In this document: positions 1 to 8,610 of the stretch, in pieces
How the letters are laid out: each line of letters opens with the position of its first letter
How positions within the stretch are numbered: the stretch's first letter is position 1
Assembly (NCBI RefSeq): GCF_003545695.1
Contig: NZ_QUZZ01000003.1
Coordinates: 186,001 to 250,000 of the forward strand
Length of the DNA: 64,000 bases
Direction: 5' to 3'
Source of the DNA: Taibaiella helva
Lineage (GTDB): Bacteria; Bacteroidota; Bacteroidia; Chitinophagales; Chitinophagaceae
Notes under the pieces: model-generated
Seen by the model: the letters and a program-made list of their open reading frames with translations, nothing else
Database searches by the model: none
Told to the model about the DNA's origin: nothing
Made by a program: the position numbers and the translations under genes

Positions 1-98
1 AATATGGGGCCGATCAGCTCGTCTGCACGCACATGAGTGTAAAATTTATTGACCAAAAGCTCAATATCGGTGCGGTTATGGATGTCGGATCGCTTCAT
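1..98 (-). CDS. Group III truncated haemoglobin, 5' end only
   Basis: Only the first 32 codons lie in the window; the rest is beyond base 1. The start is the ATG at 98-96. The visible N-terminus (MKRSDIHNRTDIELLVNKFY, then THVRADELIGPI) matches the opening helices of group III (2/2) truncated haemoglobins, which typically read DIxxRxDIexLVxxFYxxVRxDxLigPIF. These are small haem proteins thought to bind O2/NO or act in redox chemistry in the cytoplasm. The haem-binding histidine would be further downstream and is not visible. A TACCTTTG element on the minus strand (251-244) could be its promoter but would leave a leader of about 140 nt. It is divergent from mraZ. Confidence 0.75.
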   Translation of the reverse strand, partial: MKRSDIHNRTDIELLVNKFYTHVRADELIGPI

Positions 99-203
99 GT
101 CTGTATCATTTTGAAAAAAAATACACAAATTTCTCGCTGACTATTCACTTTGTCAAAGCGGTTAAGCACAGTTTCTTTTGGGTTTTGCACATTGAAAATA
201 TGT

Positions 204-212
204 TTATCCACA
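204..212 (+). promoter_or_regulatory. Perfect DnaA-box 9-mer upstream of mraZ
   Basis: TTATCCACA, the consensus DnaA box, lies in AT-rich DNA between the globin gene and mraZ. A single 9-mer can occur by chance and no cluster of boxes is visible nearby, so an origin is not supported. A regulatory DnaA site for the division cluster is possible but unproven. Confidence 0.3.
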
Positions 213-308
213 ATTATTTAGCAAAAAAACAGCTCTATTTACGCAAAGGTAATGCAGGCTTGCTTTTCCGTCATTTTAATATGTGGAAAAAATCTTCAAT
301 AAATCCAA

Positions 309-342
309 GTGGTAAATTGTGGGAAATTGTGTTATTTTGTGG
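309..342 (+). promoter_or_regulatory. Probable MraZ operator: GTGG repeats with 10-bp period
   Basis: GTGG occurs at 309, 319 and 339, with GTGT at 329, so four half-sites are spaced exactly 10 bp apart and separated by AT-rich spacers. The last repeat is 22 bp from the mraZ start at 365. In Escherichia coli, MraZ binds TGGGN repeats with 5-bp spacers (10-bp period) just upstream of mraZ and represses the dcw operon. The spacing, motif and position match, so this is inferred to be the autoregulatory operator of the cluster. Confidence 0.65.
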
Positions 343-364
343 TTGAATTGGATCAAAGCCTGTA

Positions 365-829
365 ATGACAAGCCTTTTAGGAGAATATGAAGTATCGATG
401 GACGCGAAAGGTCGCGTTCTGGTACCTGCCGGCTTCCGCAAGCAATTGCCGGAAGGGGAGGATACCTGCTTCATTATCAGCAGGGGTTTGAACAATATCG
501 TTACCCTGTACCCTGAAAAAAGCTGGGAACAATTCGCTGCCAAGCTTGCCAAGCTCAACGAGTTCAACAGCCAGGCCAGCGCCCTCAAAAGAGTATTGCT
601 GGGCGGCGCCAACCGGGTAGAGCTGGATGCGGCAGGTCGTTTGCTGATCCCGAAGCCTTTGCAGGACTTTGCCGGGCTCAAAAAGGACCTGGTATTTCTG
701 GCGGTAGACAACAAAGTGGAAATTTGGGATAAAGATACCTATTACGAGCACATCAGGCAACAAAGCGCCAACCTTACGGAGCTGGCCAACAGTGTATTTG
801 GAAATAGCTTCATGGATCCGTTCCAGTAA
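365..829 (+). CDS. mraZ: Division/cell wall cluster transcriptional repressor MraZ
   Basis: First gene of the dcw cluster, 154 aa, the usual MraZ length. It contains two SpoVT/AbrB-like MraZ repeats: residues about 5-50 with the motif DAKGRVLVPAGFR, and about 80-125 with DAAGRLLIPKPL. MraZ forms a ring-shaped oligomer that binds direct repeats upstream of its own gene and represses the operon; in some bacteria it also affects methylation-linked regulation through its neighbour RsmH. The ATG at 365 is well placed below the GTGG repeat array at 309-342. The gap to rsmH is 49 bp. Confidence 0.95.
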   Translation: MTSLLGEYEVSMDAKGRVLVPAGFRKQLPEGEDTCFIISRGLNNIVTLYPEKSWEQFAAKLAKLNEFNSQASALKRVLLGGANRVELDAAGRLLIPKPLQDFAGLKKDLVFLAVDNKVEIWDKDTYYEHIRQQSANLTELANSVFGNSFMDPFQ

Positions 830-878
830 ACCGTCCGTACACCACCAATCAGATCTTTCTTAGCCGACAAATCGTACC

Positions 879-1784
879 ATGACTGAGTCTTCGCATTATC
901 ATACTTCTGTATTGCTGCATGAAGCGGTGGATGCCCTTAACATACAGGAAGCGGGTGTATACGTGGATGGCACTTTTGGCGGGGGCGGACACAGCAGGGA
1001 GATACTGAAGCGGCTGGGTAAGAAAGGCAGGCTGATCGTTTTCGATCATGACAAGGATGCCTGGAAAAACCTGCCCGATGATCCGAGGATACTGTTGGTC
1101 AAAGAGAATTTCCGTTACCTGCGCCGGTTTTTGCAATTGCATGGCGTGCCTCAGGTCAATGGCATACTGGTGGATCTGGGTGTAAGCTCTTTTCAATTTG
1201 ATACTGCAGAGCGGGGCTTCTCTATCCGTTTCGATGCGCCGCTGGATATGCGGATGGATGAGCGGAACGACTTTACTGCGGCCGACCTTATCCGGGATTA
1301 CCCGGAAGAAAGGTTGCATAAGCTGCTGGAGCAATACGGTGAAGTGCGGAATGCACGCACCCTGGCGAAAACCATCGTGGAAGGCCGTAAGAAAATGGCG
1401 GTGCATACGATCGCCGGCTTCAAGGACCTGATCGCAGATTGCATCAAAGGAAACCCGAACCGCTACCTGGCACAGGTGTTCCAGGCCCTGCGCATAGAAG
1501 TGAACGATGAGTTGGGTGTGCTGGGCGATTTCCTCGAGCAAACGCCGCGTTGCCTGAAGCCCGGCGGAAGATTGGCGGTGATCACCTTCCATTCGCTGGA
1601 AGACCGGATGGTGAAGCAGTTCATCAAGCAGGGAACATTGAGCCCGCAGCAGACCGATCCTTTTGGCCGCAACCTTACGGAACGCCCTTTCAAGGTGCTG
1701 AAAGATATCGTGCCTTCGGAGGAAGAGCTGAGCGTCAACAACCGGTCCCGCAGCGCAAGACTAAGAGTAGCAGAACGCTTATAA
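879..1784 (+). CDS. rsmH: 16S rRNA (cytosine1402-N4)-methyltransferase
   Basis: 301-aa class I SAM-dependent methyltransferase (formerly mraW) that N4-methylates C1402 in the decoding centre of 16S rRNA. The N-terminus shows HTSVLLHEAVDAL and the SAM-binding loop VDGTFGGGGHSREIL, then LVDLGVSSFQFD and the RGFSIRFDAPLDMRMD signature. The helical insertion domain follows, and the C-terminus has ITFHSLEDRMVKQF. Length and motifs are complete. It sits in its canonical place after mraZ and is probably co-transcribed with the division genes. Confidence 0.97.
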   Translation: MTESSHYHTSVLLHEAVDALNIQEAGVYVDGTFGGGGHSREILKRLGKKGRLIVFDHDKDAWKNLPDDPRILLVKENFRYLRRFLQLHGVPQVNGILVDLGVSSFQFDTAERGFSIRFDAPLDMRMDERNDFTAADLIRDYPEERLHKLLEQYGEVRNARTLAKTIVEGRKKMAVHTIAGFKDLIADCIKGNPNRYLAQVFQALRIEVNDELGVLGDFLEQTPRCLKPGGRLAVITFHSLEDRMVKQFIKQGTLSPQQTDPFGRNLTERPFKVLKDIVPSEEELSVNNRSRSARLRVAERL

Positions 1785-1830
1785 CATATCAGTAACCAGT
1801 AGCGTACTTAACAAGAATTTAGAACCAGGC

Positions 1831-2289
1831 GTGAGCAGCAACAGATTAAATAGCATAACCGAAGCGGAAGCCCCGATAGCTGCAGTGCAGGAGGAAACGC
1901 CTGCAATAGCCGTGCAGGCGCCGGCGCCGGAACAGCAAGCGTCCAAAAACGCACCGGGAGCGAAGTGGGCCAGCTGGAAGGATATTGTCGAGCGTATCTC
2001 TTACCAGGGCATCGTGCGTAATATGCCCTACCTGATGTTCCTGACCTTGCTGTGCATCCTGTATATCACCAATAACAACAGAGCGATCTCGCTCACGCGC
2101 AGCATCAACAGCAAATCCAAAGAGCTGAAAGAATTACGCTGGCGCTATATGGACATTCAGTCGAGACTGATGTACCAGACTTCCGAAACGCAGCTGATCC
2201 CTAAAGCAGCTGCCATAGGACTGAAGCCTCTCGACAAACCGGCTTTCGAGATCAAGGTAAAGGTGCCGGTAAAAGAAAAAGAAGATTAA
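1831..2289 (+). CDS. ftsL: FtsL-like division protein, GTG start
   Basis: 152-aa bitopic membrane protein between rsmH and ftsI, the place of ftsL in Bacteroidota. It has a long cytoplasmic N-terminus rich in Ala, Pro, Glu and Gln (residues 10-50), one transmembrane segment at about 67-83 (MPYLMFLTLLCILYIT), and a periplasmic part with a short helical stretch (LTRSINSKSKELKELRWRYM), as expected for FtsL-type coiled coils that pair with FtsB/FtsQ. Sequence similarity to proteobacterial FtsL is low, so the call rests on topology and synteny. No upstream ATG exists in frame, so GTG at 1831 is used. The gap to ftsI is 20 bp. Confidence 0.8.
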   Translation: MSSNRLNSITEAEAPIAAVQEETPAIAVQAPAPEQQASKNAPGAKWASWKDIVERISYQGIVRNMPYLMFLTLLCILYITNNNRAISLTRSINSKSKELKELRWRYMDIQSRLMYQTSETQLIPKAAAIGLKPLDKPAFEIKVKVPVKEKED

Positions 2290-2309
2290 GCAGCAGCGCA
2301 GTATAAGTG

Positions 2310-4397
2310 ATGGATGTAAAACGCGACATACGATTCAGAGTGTACCTTTCCTTTACCGGGATCGTGCTTTTGGCTGTGGCTATCATTGTCAAGGCCATGA
2401 TGATCCAGGTAAGCGAAGGGAAAACGCTGCGCGCACAAGCGGAGAAGGCGCATACCAAGAAAGAGACCCTGCTTCCCGAGCGGGGTAATATCTATAGTGA
2501 AGATGGTACGCTACTTTCTTCCACCATACCACAGTTTGATCTTCGTGTCGATTTTAAGGCCATCAATAAGGATACCTTTAAGTTTTATCTCGATACCTTG
2601 TCGCAATGTATGGCGAAGCTGTTTGGTGAAAACTCGGCAGACAATTACAAGCGGCAGCTGAAAGGCGCATTCCAGAACCAGGAACGCTATTGGCTGATCA
2701 AAAAGAATGCACCCTATTACCAGTACCAGGCGGTACGCAATTTTCCCCTGTTCAGCAAAGGGAAGAATAAAGGCGGCTTTATTGCTGAGCCGCGTTCTAA
2801 GCGGGTCAATCCCTACGGGATGTTGGCTTATCGTACCATCGGACTGTGGCGTGAGAATGCTGATAATATAGGATTGGAAAAGCGGTACGACTCCGTGCTC
2901 TGTGGTAAAGAAGGTACGCGTATCATTCGTAAAGTAACCGGCGGTACCTGGATGCCGATCGAAGGCTCGGAAGTAGACCCTGTTAACGGCCGCGATATTG
3001 TAACGACGATCGATATTAATATACAGGATGCGGCAGAGCATGCTTTGCTGGATGTGCTCACCAAAAATAACTGCCAGTACGGCACCGCTATCGTGATGGA
3101 GGTGAAGACCGGCAAGATAAGGGCATTGGCCAACCTGGGGCGGCAGGCTGACGGTAGCTATTGGGAAGATTTCAATTATGCCATGATCCCTACCGAGCCG
3201 GGCTCGACCTTCAAGCTGATGTCCCTGTATTCCTTGCTGGAAGATGGTTATGTAACGATCAACGACAATGTAAATGCCCAGGGTGGTGTAGCCGTCTTTG
3301 GCAACCAGCGTGTGGTCGACGATCACCACGGCCTGGGCGTGATCAGCATCAAGAAGGCTTTTGCCCTGTCGTCAAACGTCGCCTTTGCCAAGCTGGTGAA
3401 CCAGTACTACCACAATGATCCGATGAAATACATCGGGCATTTGCAGCACCTGCAGCTGAACAAACGTACTGGTATTGACCTGGCCGGCGAACGTGGCCCT
3501 ACCATCAAAACGACAAAGAGCAGGAGCTGGAATAAAGTAACCTCCCTGCCCTGGATCGGTTATGGTTATGAAAGCCTCATTACGCCGCTGCACACCTGTA
3601 TGGTGTACAATGCCGTAGCCAACAATGGTAAAATGATGAAGCCTTACCTGGTAAGCGCGATACAGGAATATGGCCTGCCAGTGCAGGAATTCAAGCCTAC
3701 GGTACTGGTGGAAAGCATAGGTAAGCCTTCAACCATCAGGCAGATGCAGCAGGCTATGCGCGCGGTGGTGGAAGAAGGGACAGCGAAAGGCATTAAGTCG
3801 CCTTACTATACAGCGGCCGGTAAAACCGGCACTGCCCAGGTGGCGGATAAAGGGATCACTTATACCGATGGCGTAAGGCAGGGCTCGTTTGTCGGTTACT
3901 TTCCCTATGAGAATCCGCAATACACGATCACCGTTGTCGTACGGTCTACACCTCATGGCGCTTACTATGGCGCGGTAGTGGGCGCACCGGTCTTCAAGAC
4001 TATCGCCGATAAGCTTTACGCCAGTCATATCGGTGGCTGGAAGGCACAGGCCGATTCGCTGGCAAAGCAAATGAAGCTGGTGGCGAAAAAGAGCACCGGC
4101 GATCACCTCAACACTGCAATGGCGGCATTGGGCTTTGCGGCGCCGGCAGTAACCGGCTGGAACGGGATCGTAAACCTGCAGCCGGATTCCAGCGGCAGGT
4201 ACAGTCTCCGTAAAACGGCAACCGTAAAAGAGATCGTGCCCGATGTCAGCGGCATGGGACTGCGCGACGCCTTGTTCCTGCTCGAAAGCTCCGGCCTCCA
4301 GGTGAGCACCAGCGGCAACGGCAAGGTAGTATCGCAATCGCTGCCCGCAGGCAATCGTATTGTGAAAGGGCAGAAGATTCATATACAGTTAGGATAA
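2310..4397 (+). CDS. ftsI: Division transpeptidase FtsI (PBP3-type) with C-terminal PASTA domain
   Basis: About 695-aa septal peptidoglycan transpeptidase. It has a membrane anchor (residues about 12-30), the pedestal motif LLPERGNIYSEDGTLL, and a transpeptidase domain with the catalytic SxxK motif STFK (Ser about 299), SSN (about 354-356) and KTG (about 505-507). A C-terminal PASTA domain (about 640-695, VKEIVPDVSGMGLRDALFLL) is typical of the Bacteroidota protein and absent from E. coli FtsI. It should cross-link septal wall together with FtsW encoded downstream. GTG (2307) and ATG (2310) are adjacent possible starts; ATG is chosen. Confidence 0.95.
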   Translation: MDVKRDIRFRVYLSFTGIVLLAVAIIVKAMMIQVSEGKTLRAQAEKAHTKKETLLPERGNIYSEDGTLLSSTIPQFDLRVDFKAINKDTFKFYLDTLSQCMAKLFGENSADNYKRQLKGAFQNQERYWLIKKNAPYYQYQAVRNFPLFSKGKNKGGFIAEPRSKRVNPYGMLAYRTIGLWRENADNIGLEKRYDSVLCGKEGTRIIRKVTGGTWMPIEGSEVDPVNGRDIVTTIDINIQDAAEHALLDVLTKNNCQYGTAIVMEVKTGKIRALANLGRQADGSYWEDFNYAMIPTEPGSTFKLMSLYSLLEDGYVTINDNVNAQGGVAVFGNQRVVDDHHGLGVISIKKAFALSSNVAFAKLVNQYYHNDPMKYIGHLQHLQLNKRTGIDLAGERGPTIKTTKSRSWNKVTSLPWIGYGYESLITPLHTCMVYNAVANNGKMMKPYLVSAIQEYGLPVQEFKPTVLVESIGKPSTIRQMQQAMRAVVEEGTAKGIKSPYYTAAGKTGTAQVADKGITYTDGVRQGSFVGYFPYENPQYTITVVVRSTPHGAYYGAVVGAPVFKTIADKLYASHIGGWKAQADSLAKQMKLVAKKSTGDHLNTAMAALGFAAPAVTGWNGIVNLQPDSSGRYSLRKTATVKEIVPDVSGMGLRDALFLLESSGLQVSTSGNGKVVSQSLPAGNRIVKGQKIHIQLG

Positions 4398-4423
4398 AAG
4401 AACACAGACAAAGAAAGACAGCA

Positions 4424-5887
4424 ATGAAAAGCCTTAAGGAAATAGTGAAAGGAATAAAGGTTCTGCAGATCGCCGGCAACAGCGACGTGCAGGTCCTGTC
4501 CCTCACATTGGACTCCCGTAAAGCAGGCAAAGGCACTTTGTTCTTTGCCCAAAAGGGAACCTTGACCGATGGGCATCAATATATAGATCAGGTCGTAGCC
4601 GCCGGAGCAGTGGCTGTGCTCTGCCAAACTTTACCGCCGACACAGTCGCCCGGGGTAACTTATGTACAGGTCGCCGATACCGCCGCAATAGTGGGTCTGG
4701 TGGCTGCTGCCTTCTATGACGAGCCCTCGGCCGGTATGAAGGTTGTAGGCGTTACCGGCACCAACGGTAAAACAACCGTAGCCACGCTGCTGTACAAGCT
4801 GTTCTCGGCTCTGGGTCATACCTGCGGGCTCATATCGACCGTAGAGAATCATATAGGCGCCAAAGTGGTGCCGGCCACCCATACCACGCCCGACCCCATA
4901 AGCCTGCAGGCCCTGTTCCGGAAGATGGCCGATGCGGGCTGCAGCCACGTGTTTATGGAGGTAAGCTCTCATGCCATACACCAGCATCGTATTGCCGGTA
5001 TCCGTTTCGATGGTGGCATCTTTACCAACATCACGCACGATCACCTGGATTATCACGCCACTTTTGACGAATACATCCGGGTAAAGAAACTTTTCTTCGA
5101 CGGGCTGGACAAGCAAGCTTTTGCGCTGACCAATGCCGATGACAAGCGGGGCATGGTGATGCTGCAGAATACGAAAGCAGAACGCAAAACCTATTCGCTG
5201 CGCATTCCCGCTGACTTTAAAGGCAAGGTGCTGGAGAACGAGCTGGACGGGCTGCAGATGAACATCAACAAAACGGACGTGCATTTCCGGCTGAGCGGCC
5301 TGTTCAATGCCTATAACCTGCTGGCCGTATACGGCGCTGCCGAACTGATCGGAGAAGATAAGATGGAAGTGCTGGCGCTGCTGAGCAATATGAAAGGAGC
5401 GCCCGGCCGCTTTGAGACTTATCGTTCAGTTAACGAAAGAATCCTGGGCATCATCGATTATGCCCATACGCCCGATGCCTTGCTGAACGTGCTGGCGACT
5501 ATAAAGCAATTCGGCGGCCAGCGCCAGCTGATCACGGTGGTGGGCTGCGGCGGCGACAGGGATAAGACCAAGCGCCCCGTAATGGCCGAAGTAGCCTGCG
5601 AGCACAGCGATAAAGTGATCCTTACTTCCGACAATCCGCGGAGCGAAGATCCGGAAGCGATACTGAACGATATGGAGAGCGGGCTTAGCTTCGGCCAAAA
5701 GAAAAAGACCCTGCGCATCACCGACCGCCGCGAGGCTATTAAAACGGCGTGTTCCCTGGCGCATGAAGACGATGTGATCCTGGTGGCCGGCAAAGGACAC
5801 GAAACCTACCAGGAAGTGAAAGGCGTACGACATCATTTCGACGATAAGGAAGTGCTGCAGGAGATGTTTGCCCTACTGGAAAAATAA
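4424..5887 (+). CDS. murE: UDP-MurNAc-L-Ala-D-Glu:meso-diaminopimelate ligase MurE
   Basis: 487-aa cytoplasmic Mur ligase adding the third residue of the stem peptide. The ATP-binding loop VTGTNGKTT is at about residues 109-118; the central domain has HTTPDP and EVSSHAIHQHRI; the lysine carbamylation region precedes FTNITHDHLDYH. The substrate signature DNPR at about 403-406 (TSDNPRSEDP) is the pattern of meso-DAP-adding enzymes, so this organism should make DAP-type peptidoglycan. It follows ftsI after 26 bp. murF is not present next to it, unlike the E. coli cluster. Confidence 0.96.
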   Translation: MKSLKEIVKGIKVLQIAGNSDVQVLSLTLDSRKAGKGTLFFAQKGTLTDGHQYIDQVVAAGAVAVLCQTLPPTQSPGVTYVQVADTAAIVGLVAAAFYDEPSAGMKVVGVTGTNGKTTVATLLYKLFSALGHTCGLISTVENHIGAKVVPATHTTPDPISLQALFRKMADAGCSHVFMEVSSHAIHQHRIAGIRFDGGIFTNITHDHLDYHATFDEYIRVKKLFFDGLDKQAFALTNADDKRGMVMLQNTKAERKTYSLRIPADFKGKVLENELDGLQMNINKTDVHFRLSGLFNAYNLLAVYGAAELIGEDKMEVLALLSNMKGAPGRFETYRSVNERILGIIDYAHTPDALLNVLATIKQFGGQRQLITVVGCGGDRDKTKRPVMAEVACEHSDKVILTSDNPRSEDPEAILNDMESGLSFGQKKKTLRITDRREAIKTACSLAHEDDVILVAGKGHETYQEVKGVRHHFDDKEVLQEMFALLEK

Positions 5888-5927
5888 AACACGAGCGAAA
5901 AACAAATTTTTATAAACAGAAGTTTAC

Positions 5928-7199
5928 ATGCTGTACTATTTATTCAAATACTTAAGAGATGAGTTTGGATTATCCGGCGCCGGATTATTTCAATACATCA
6001 CCTTTCGTGCAGGTATGGCTGTGGTGCTGTCGCTGGTGATCACCCTGATATTCGGTAAGCGGCTGATCCGTTACCTGCAGCACAAGCAGATCGGCGAGAC
6101 CATCCGCGACCTTGGCCTGCAGGGAGAAGAAACCAAGCGCGGTACCCCTACTATGGGCGGGCTTATCATTATTGCCGGTATCCTGCTGCCGACGTTGCTT
6201 TTCGCCAGGGTGGGTAATGTCTATATCCTGATGATGGTGCTCTCGACCGTATGGCTGGGCCTCATTGGTTTCCTGGACGACTATATCAAAGTATTTAAAA
6301 AGAATAAGGAAGGCCTTGCCGGCCGCTTCAAGATATTAGGCCAGGTGGGGCTGGGCATCATTATCGGCTTTACTATGTATTATAACCAGCATGTGGTGAC
6401 CACGCGCGAGATCCGCCCTGACCAGCCCATCCTGTACAACAAATCGGAGACGATTGCTGGTGAGCCCTATACACGCCTCGACGAGCAGGGCAATCTCCAT
6501 ACCTATGTACAGGTGCAGGCTGCTGTTACTACCGTGCCTTTTTCCAAGAACCACGAGCTCAGCTATGCCAAGATCGCTTCCATCTTCGGCGAAAAGGCAG
6601 TAGGCTGGCTGACGCCGACGATCTATATCCTGTTTGTGATCCTGATCATTACCGCGATCTCCAACGGGGTCAATATAACCGACGGTATCGACGGCCTGGC
6701 AACAGGTACTTCGGCCATCGCCGGCATGGCCTTCGGAATATTTGCCTATGTGTCGGGCAACTATGTTTTTGCCGGCTACCTGAACATCATGCACATTCCC
6801 AACCTGGGCGAGCTGTCGATTTTCGTCGGCGCCTTTGTGGGGGCATGTATCGGCTTTCTATGGTACAACTCCTACCCCGCGCAGGTATTCATGGGCGATA
6901 CCGGTAGCCTGGCATTGGGCGGGATCATTGCCTCGCTGGCGATCATTGTGCGCAAGGAGCTGCTGATCCCCATCATATGCGGCATCTTCATCGTGGAGAA
7001 TCTTTCGGTGATGATACAGGTCAGCTATTTTAAATATACCAAGAAGAAATACGGCGAAGGACGACGCATCTTCAAGATGTCGCCGCTGCACCACCACTAC
7101 CAGAAGCTCGGCTATCATGAGAGCAAGATCGTGACCCGGTTCTGGATTATTGGCATCATACTGGTGGTCCTTTGCGTAGTGTCGTTGAAAACGCAATAA
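5928..7199 (+). CDS. mraY: Phospho-N-acetylmuramoyl-pentapeptide transferase MraY
   Basis: 423-aa polytopic inner-membrane enzyme transferring phospho-MurNAc-pentapeptide from UDP to undecaprenyl phosphate, making lipid I. Conserved motifs are [39 protein letters not shown] (catalytic Asp region), [11 protein letters not shown] and [11 protein letters not shown]. It is longer than the roughly 360-aa E. coli protein because of an insertion at about residues 150-220 between transmembrane segments, a feature usual in Bacteroidota MraY. The gap to murE is 40 bp. Confidence 0.97.
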   Translation: MLYYLFKYLRDEFGLSGAGLFQYITFRAGMAVVLSLVITLIFGKRLIRYLQHKQIGETIRDLGLQGEETKRGTPTMGGLIIIAGILLPTLLFARVGNVYILMMVLSTVWLGLIGFLDDYIKVFKKNKEGLAGRFKILGQVGLGIIIGFTMYYNQHVVTTREIRPDQPILYNKSETIAGEPYTRLDEQGNLHTYVQVQAAVTTVPFSKNHELSYAKIASIFGEKAVGWLTPTIYILFVILIITAISNGVNITDGIDGLATGTSAIAGMAFGIFAYVSGNYVFAGYLNIMHIPNLGELSIFVGAFVGACIGFLWYNSYPAQVFMGDTGSLALGGIIASLAIIVRKELLIPIICGIFIVENLSVMIQVSYFKYTKKKYGEGRRIFKMSPLHHHYQKLGYHESKIVTRFWIIGIILVVLCVVSLKTQ

Positions 7200-7208
7200 A
7201 AAGAGCAG

Positions 7209-8567
7209 ATGCAAAGGATGTATAACAGTATCGTAGTGCTGGGCGCAGGAGAAAGCGGCAATGGCGCAGCTATACTGGCGAAACGGAAAGGCCTCCCGGT
7301 GTTTGTATCAGACAATGGGACGATAAAGGAGGGGTACCGGAAAGAGCTGGAGACAGAAGGGATCGCATTTGAAGAAGGAGGGCACGATACGGAACGGATC
7401 ATGGCAGCCGACCTTATTATCAAAAGCCCCGGCATACCGGAAAAAGCGCCGCTGATCAAGGCCCTGAGAGCTGCGGGCAAAGAGATCATCAGCGAGATCG
7501 AGTTCGGCTATTGGTACAAAGGGGACGGAAAGATCATTGCCATTACCGGCAGCAACGGGAAGAGTACCACGACCAGCCTGCTGTACCACCTGTTGCGTGA
7601 TGCTGGCATGGATGTAGCGATGGTCGGCAATATCGGCATCAGCTTTGCCAGGCAGGTAGCCCTGAAGCCCGCAGCATGGTATGTTATGGAGATCAGCAGC
7701 TTCCAGCTGGACGATATTCAAACTTTCAGGCCGGAGATCGGGATACTGCTGAACATTACGCCGGATCACCTGGACCGTTACGAGTACCAGTTTGAAAAAT
7801 ATGCGGCCTCTAAATTCAGAATCGCCATGAATCAGCAGCCTGAGGACCTGCTGATCGTTAATACGGACGATCCGGCGATTATAGCCTATTTGAACCAAAA
7901 TACAATTAAACCGAAAATAATACCTATAACGATGAGCGAACACAATCTAACCCAGGAGGACGGAGCTTTTATGAAAGATGAAGATTTACACCTGAAGTAC
8001 CAGGGTGACGACATGAACCTATCTATACACGACCTGGCCCTGAAAGGCCGGCACAATCAATATAATTCAATGGCAGCCGGGATTTCAGCCAGGGCAGCGG
8101 GTATCCGCAAAGAAAAGATCAGGGAGAGCTTTTCCACTTTTGAAGGACTGGAGCACAGGCTGGAGTTCGTGGCGACCATAAGAGGCGTGGATTTTATCAA
8201 CGATAGCAAGGGGACCAACCTCAACTCGGTATGGTTTGCCCTCGAAAGCATGAAGCAGCCGGTGGTGCTGATCCTGGGCGGGCAGGACAAGGGCAACGAT
8301 TACAACGAGATCATGGACCTGGTACAGGAAAAGGTAAGAGCAATCGTTTGCATGGGCGTGGACAATACGCCGATCCATAAAGCATTTGAGAACGTGATCA
8401 AGAATATCGTAGATACCTCCAGCGCCGCGGATGCTGTAAAAGCAGCTTATGCGCTGGCAGAGAAAGGGGATGTCGTGCTGCTGTCGCCCGGCTGCGCCAG
8501 CTTTGATCTGTTTAAAAATTATGAGGACAGGGGAACGCAATTCAAGCAAGCAGTAAGAGAGCTATAG
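7209..8567 (+). CDS. murD: UDP-MurNAc-L-alanine:D-glutamate ligase MurD
   Basis: 452-aa Mur ligase adding D-Glu to UDP-MurNAc-L-Ala. The N-terminal Rossmann-like UDP-binding domain starts with IVVLGAGESGNGAAIL; the ATP loop ITGSNGKSTTTSLLYHLL lies at about residues 112-129; the central domain has EISSFQLDD and LNITPDHLDRY; the C-terminal domain shows FINDSKGTNLNS and LILGGQDKGNDY. It follows mraY after 9 bp. The ATG at 7209 is followed closely by a second ATG (codon 4); either could be used. Confidence 0.96.
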   Translation: MQRMYNSIVVLGAGESGNGAAILAKRKGLPVFVSDNGTIKEGYRKELETEGIAFEEGGHDTERIMAADLIIKSPGIPEKAPLIKALRAAGKEIISEIEFGYWYKGDGKIIAITGSNGKSTTTSLLYHLLRDAGMDVAMVGNIGISFARQVALKPAAWYVMEISSFQLDDIQTFRPEIGILLNITPDHLDRYEYQFEKYAASKFRIAMNQQPEDLLIVNTDDPAIIAYLNQNTIKPKIIPITMSEHNLTQEDGAFMKDEDLHLKYQGDDMNLSIHDLALKGRHNQYNSMAAGISARAAGIRKEKIRESFSTFEGLEHRLEFVATIRGVDFINDSKGTNLNSVWFALESMKQPVVLILGGQDKGNDYNEIMDLVQEKVRAIVCMGVDNTPIHKAFENVIKNIVDTSSAADAVKAAYALAEKGDVVLLSPGCASFDLFKNYEDRGTQFKQAVREL

Positions 8568-8610
8568 CTCCATTCCTCTATTATCTAACGTCTAATAGCT
8601 AAGATCTGAC

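Noticed and set aside
204-364. Possible replication origin near the DnaA box
   Set aside because: Only one box was found, no dnaA or dnaN is nearby, and the rpmH operon 50 kb away has no origin features.
849-1592. 247-codon open frame antisense to rsmH
   Set aside because: It lies fully inside a clear rsmH gene and its translation has no family features; long antisense frames are frequent in this genome's codon usage.
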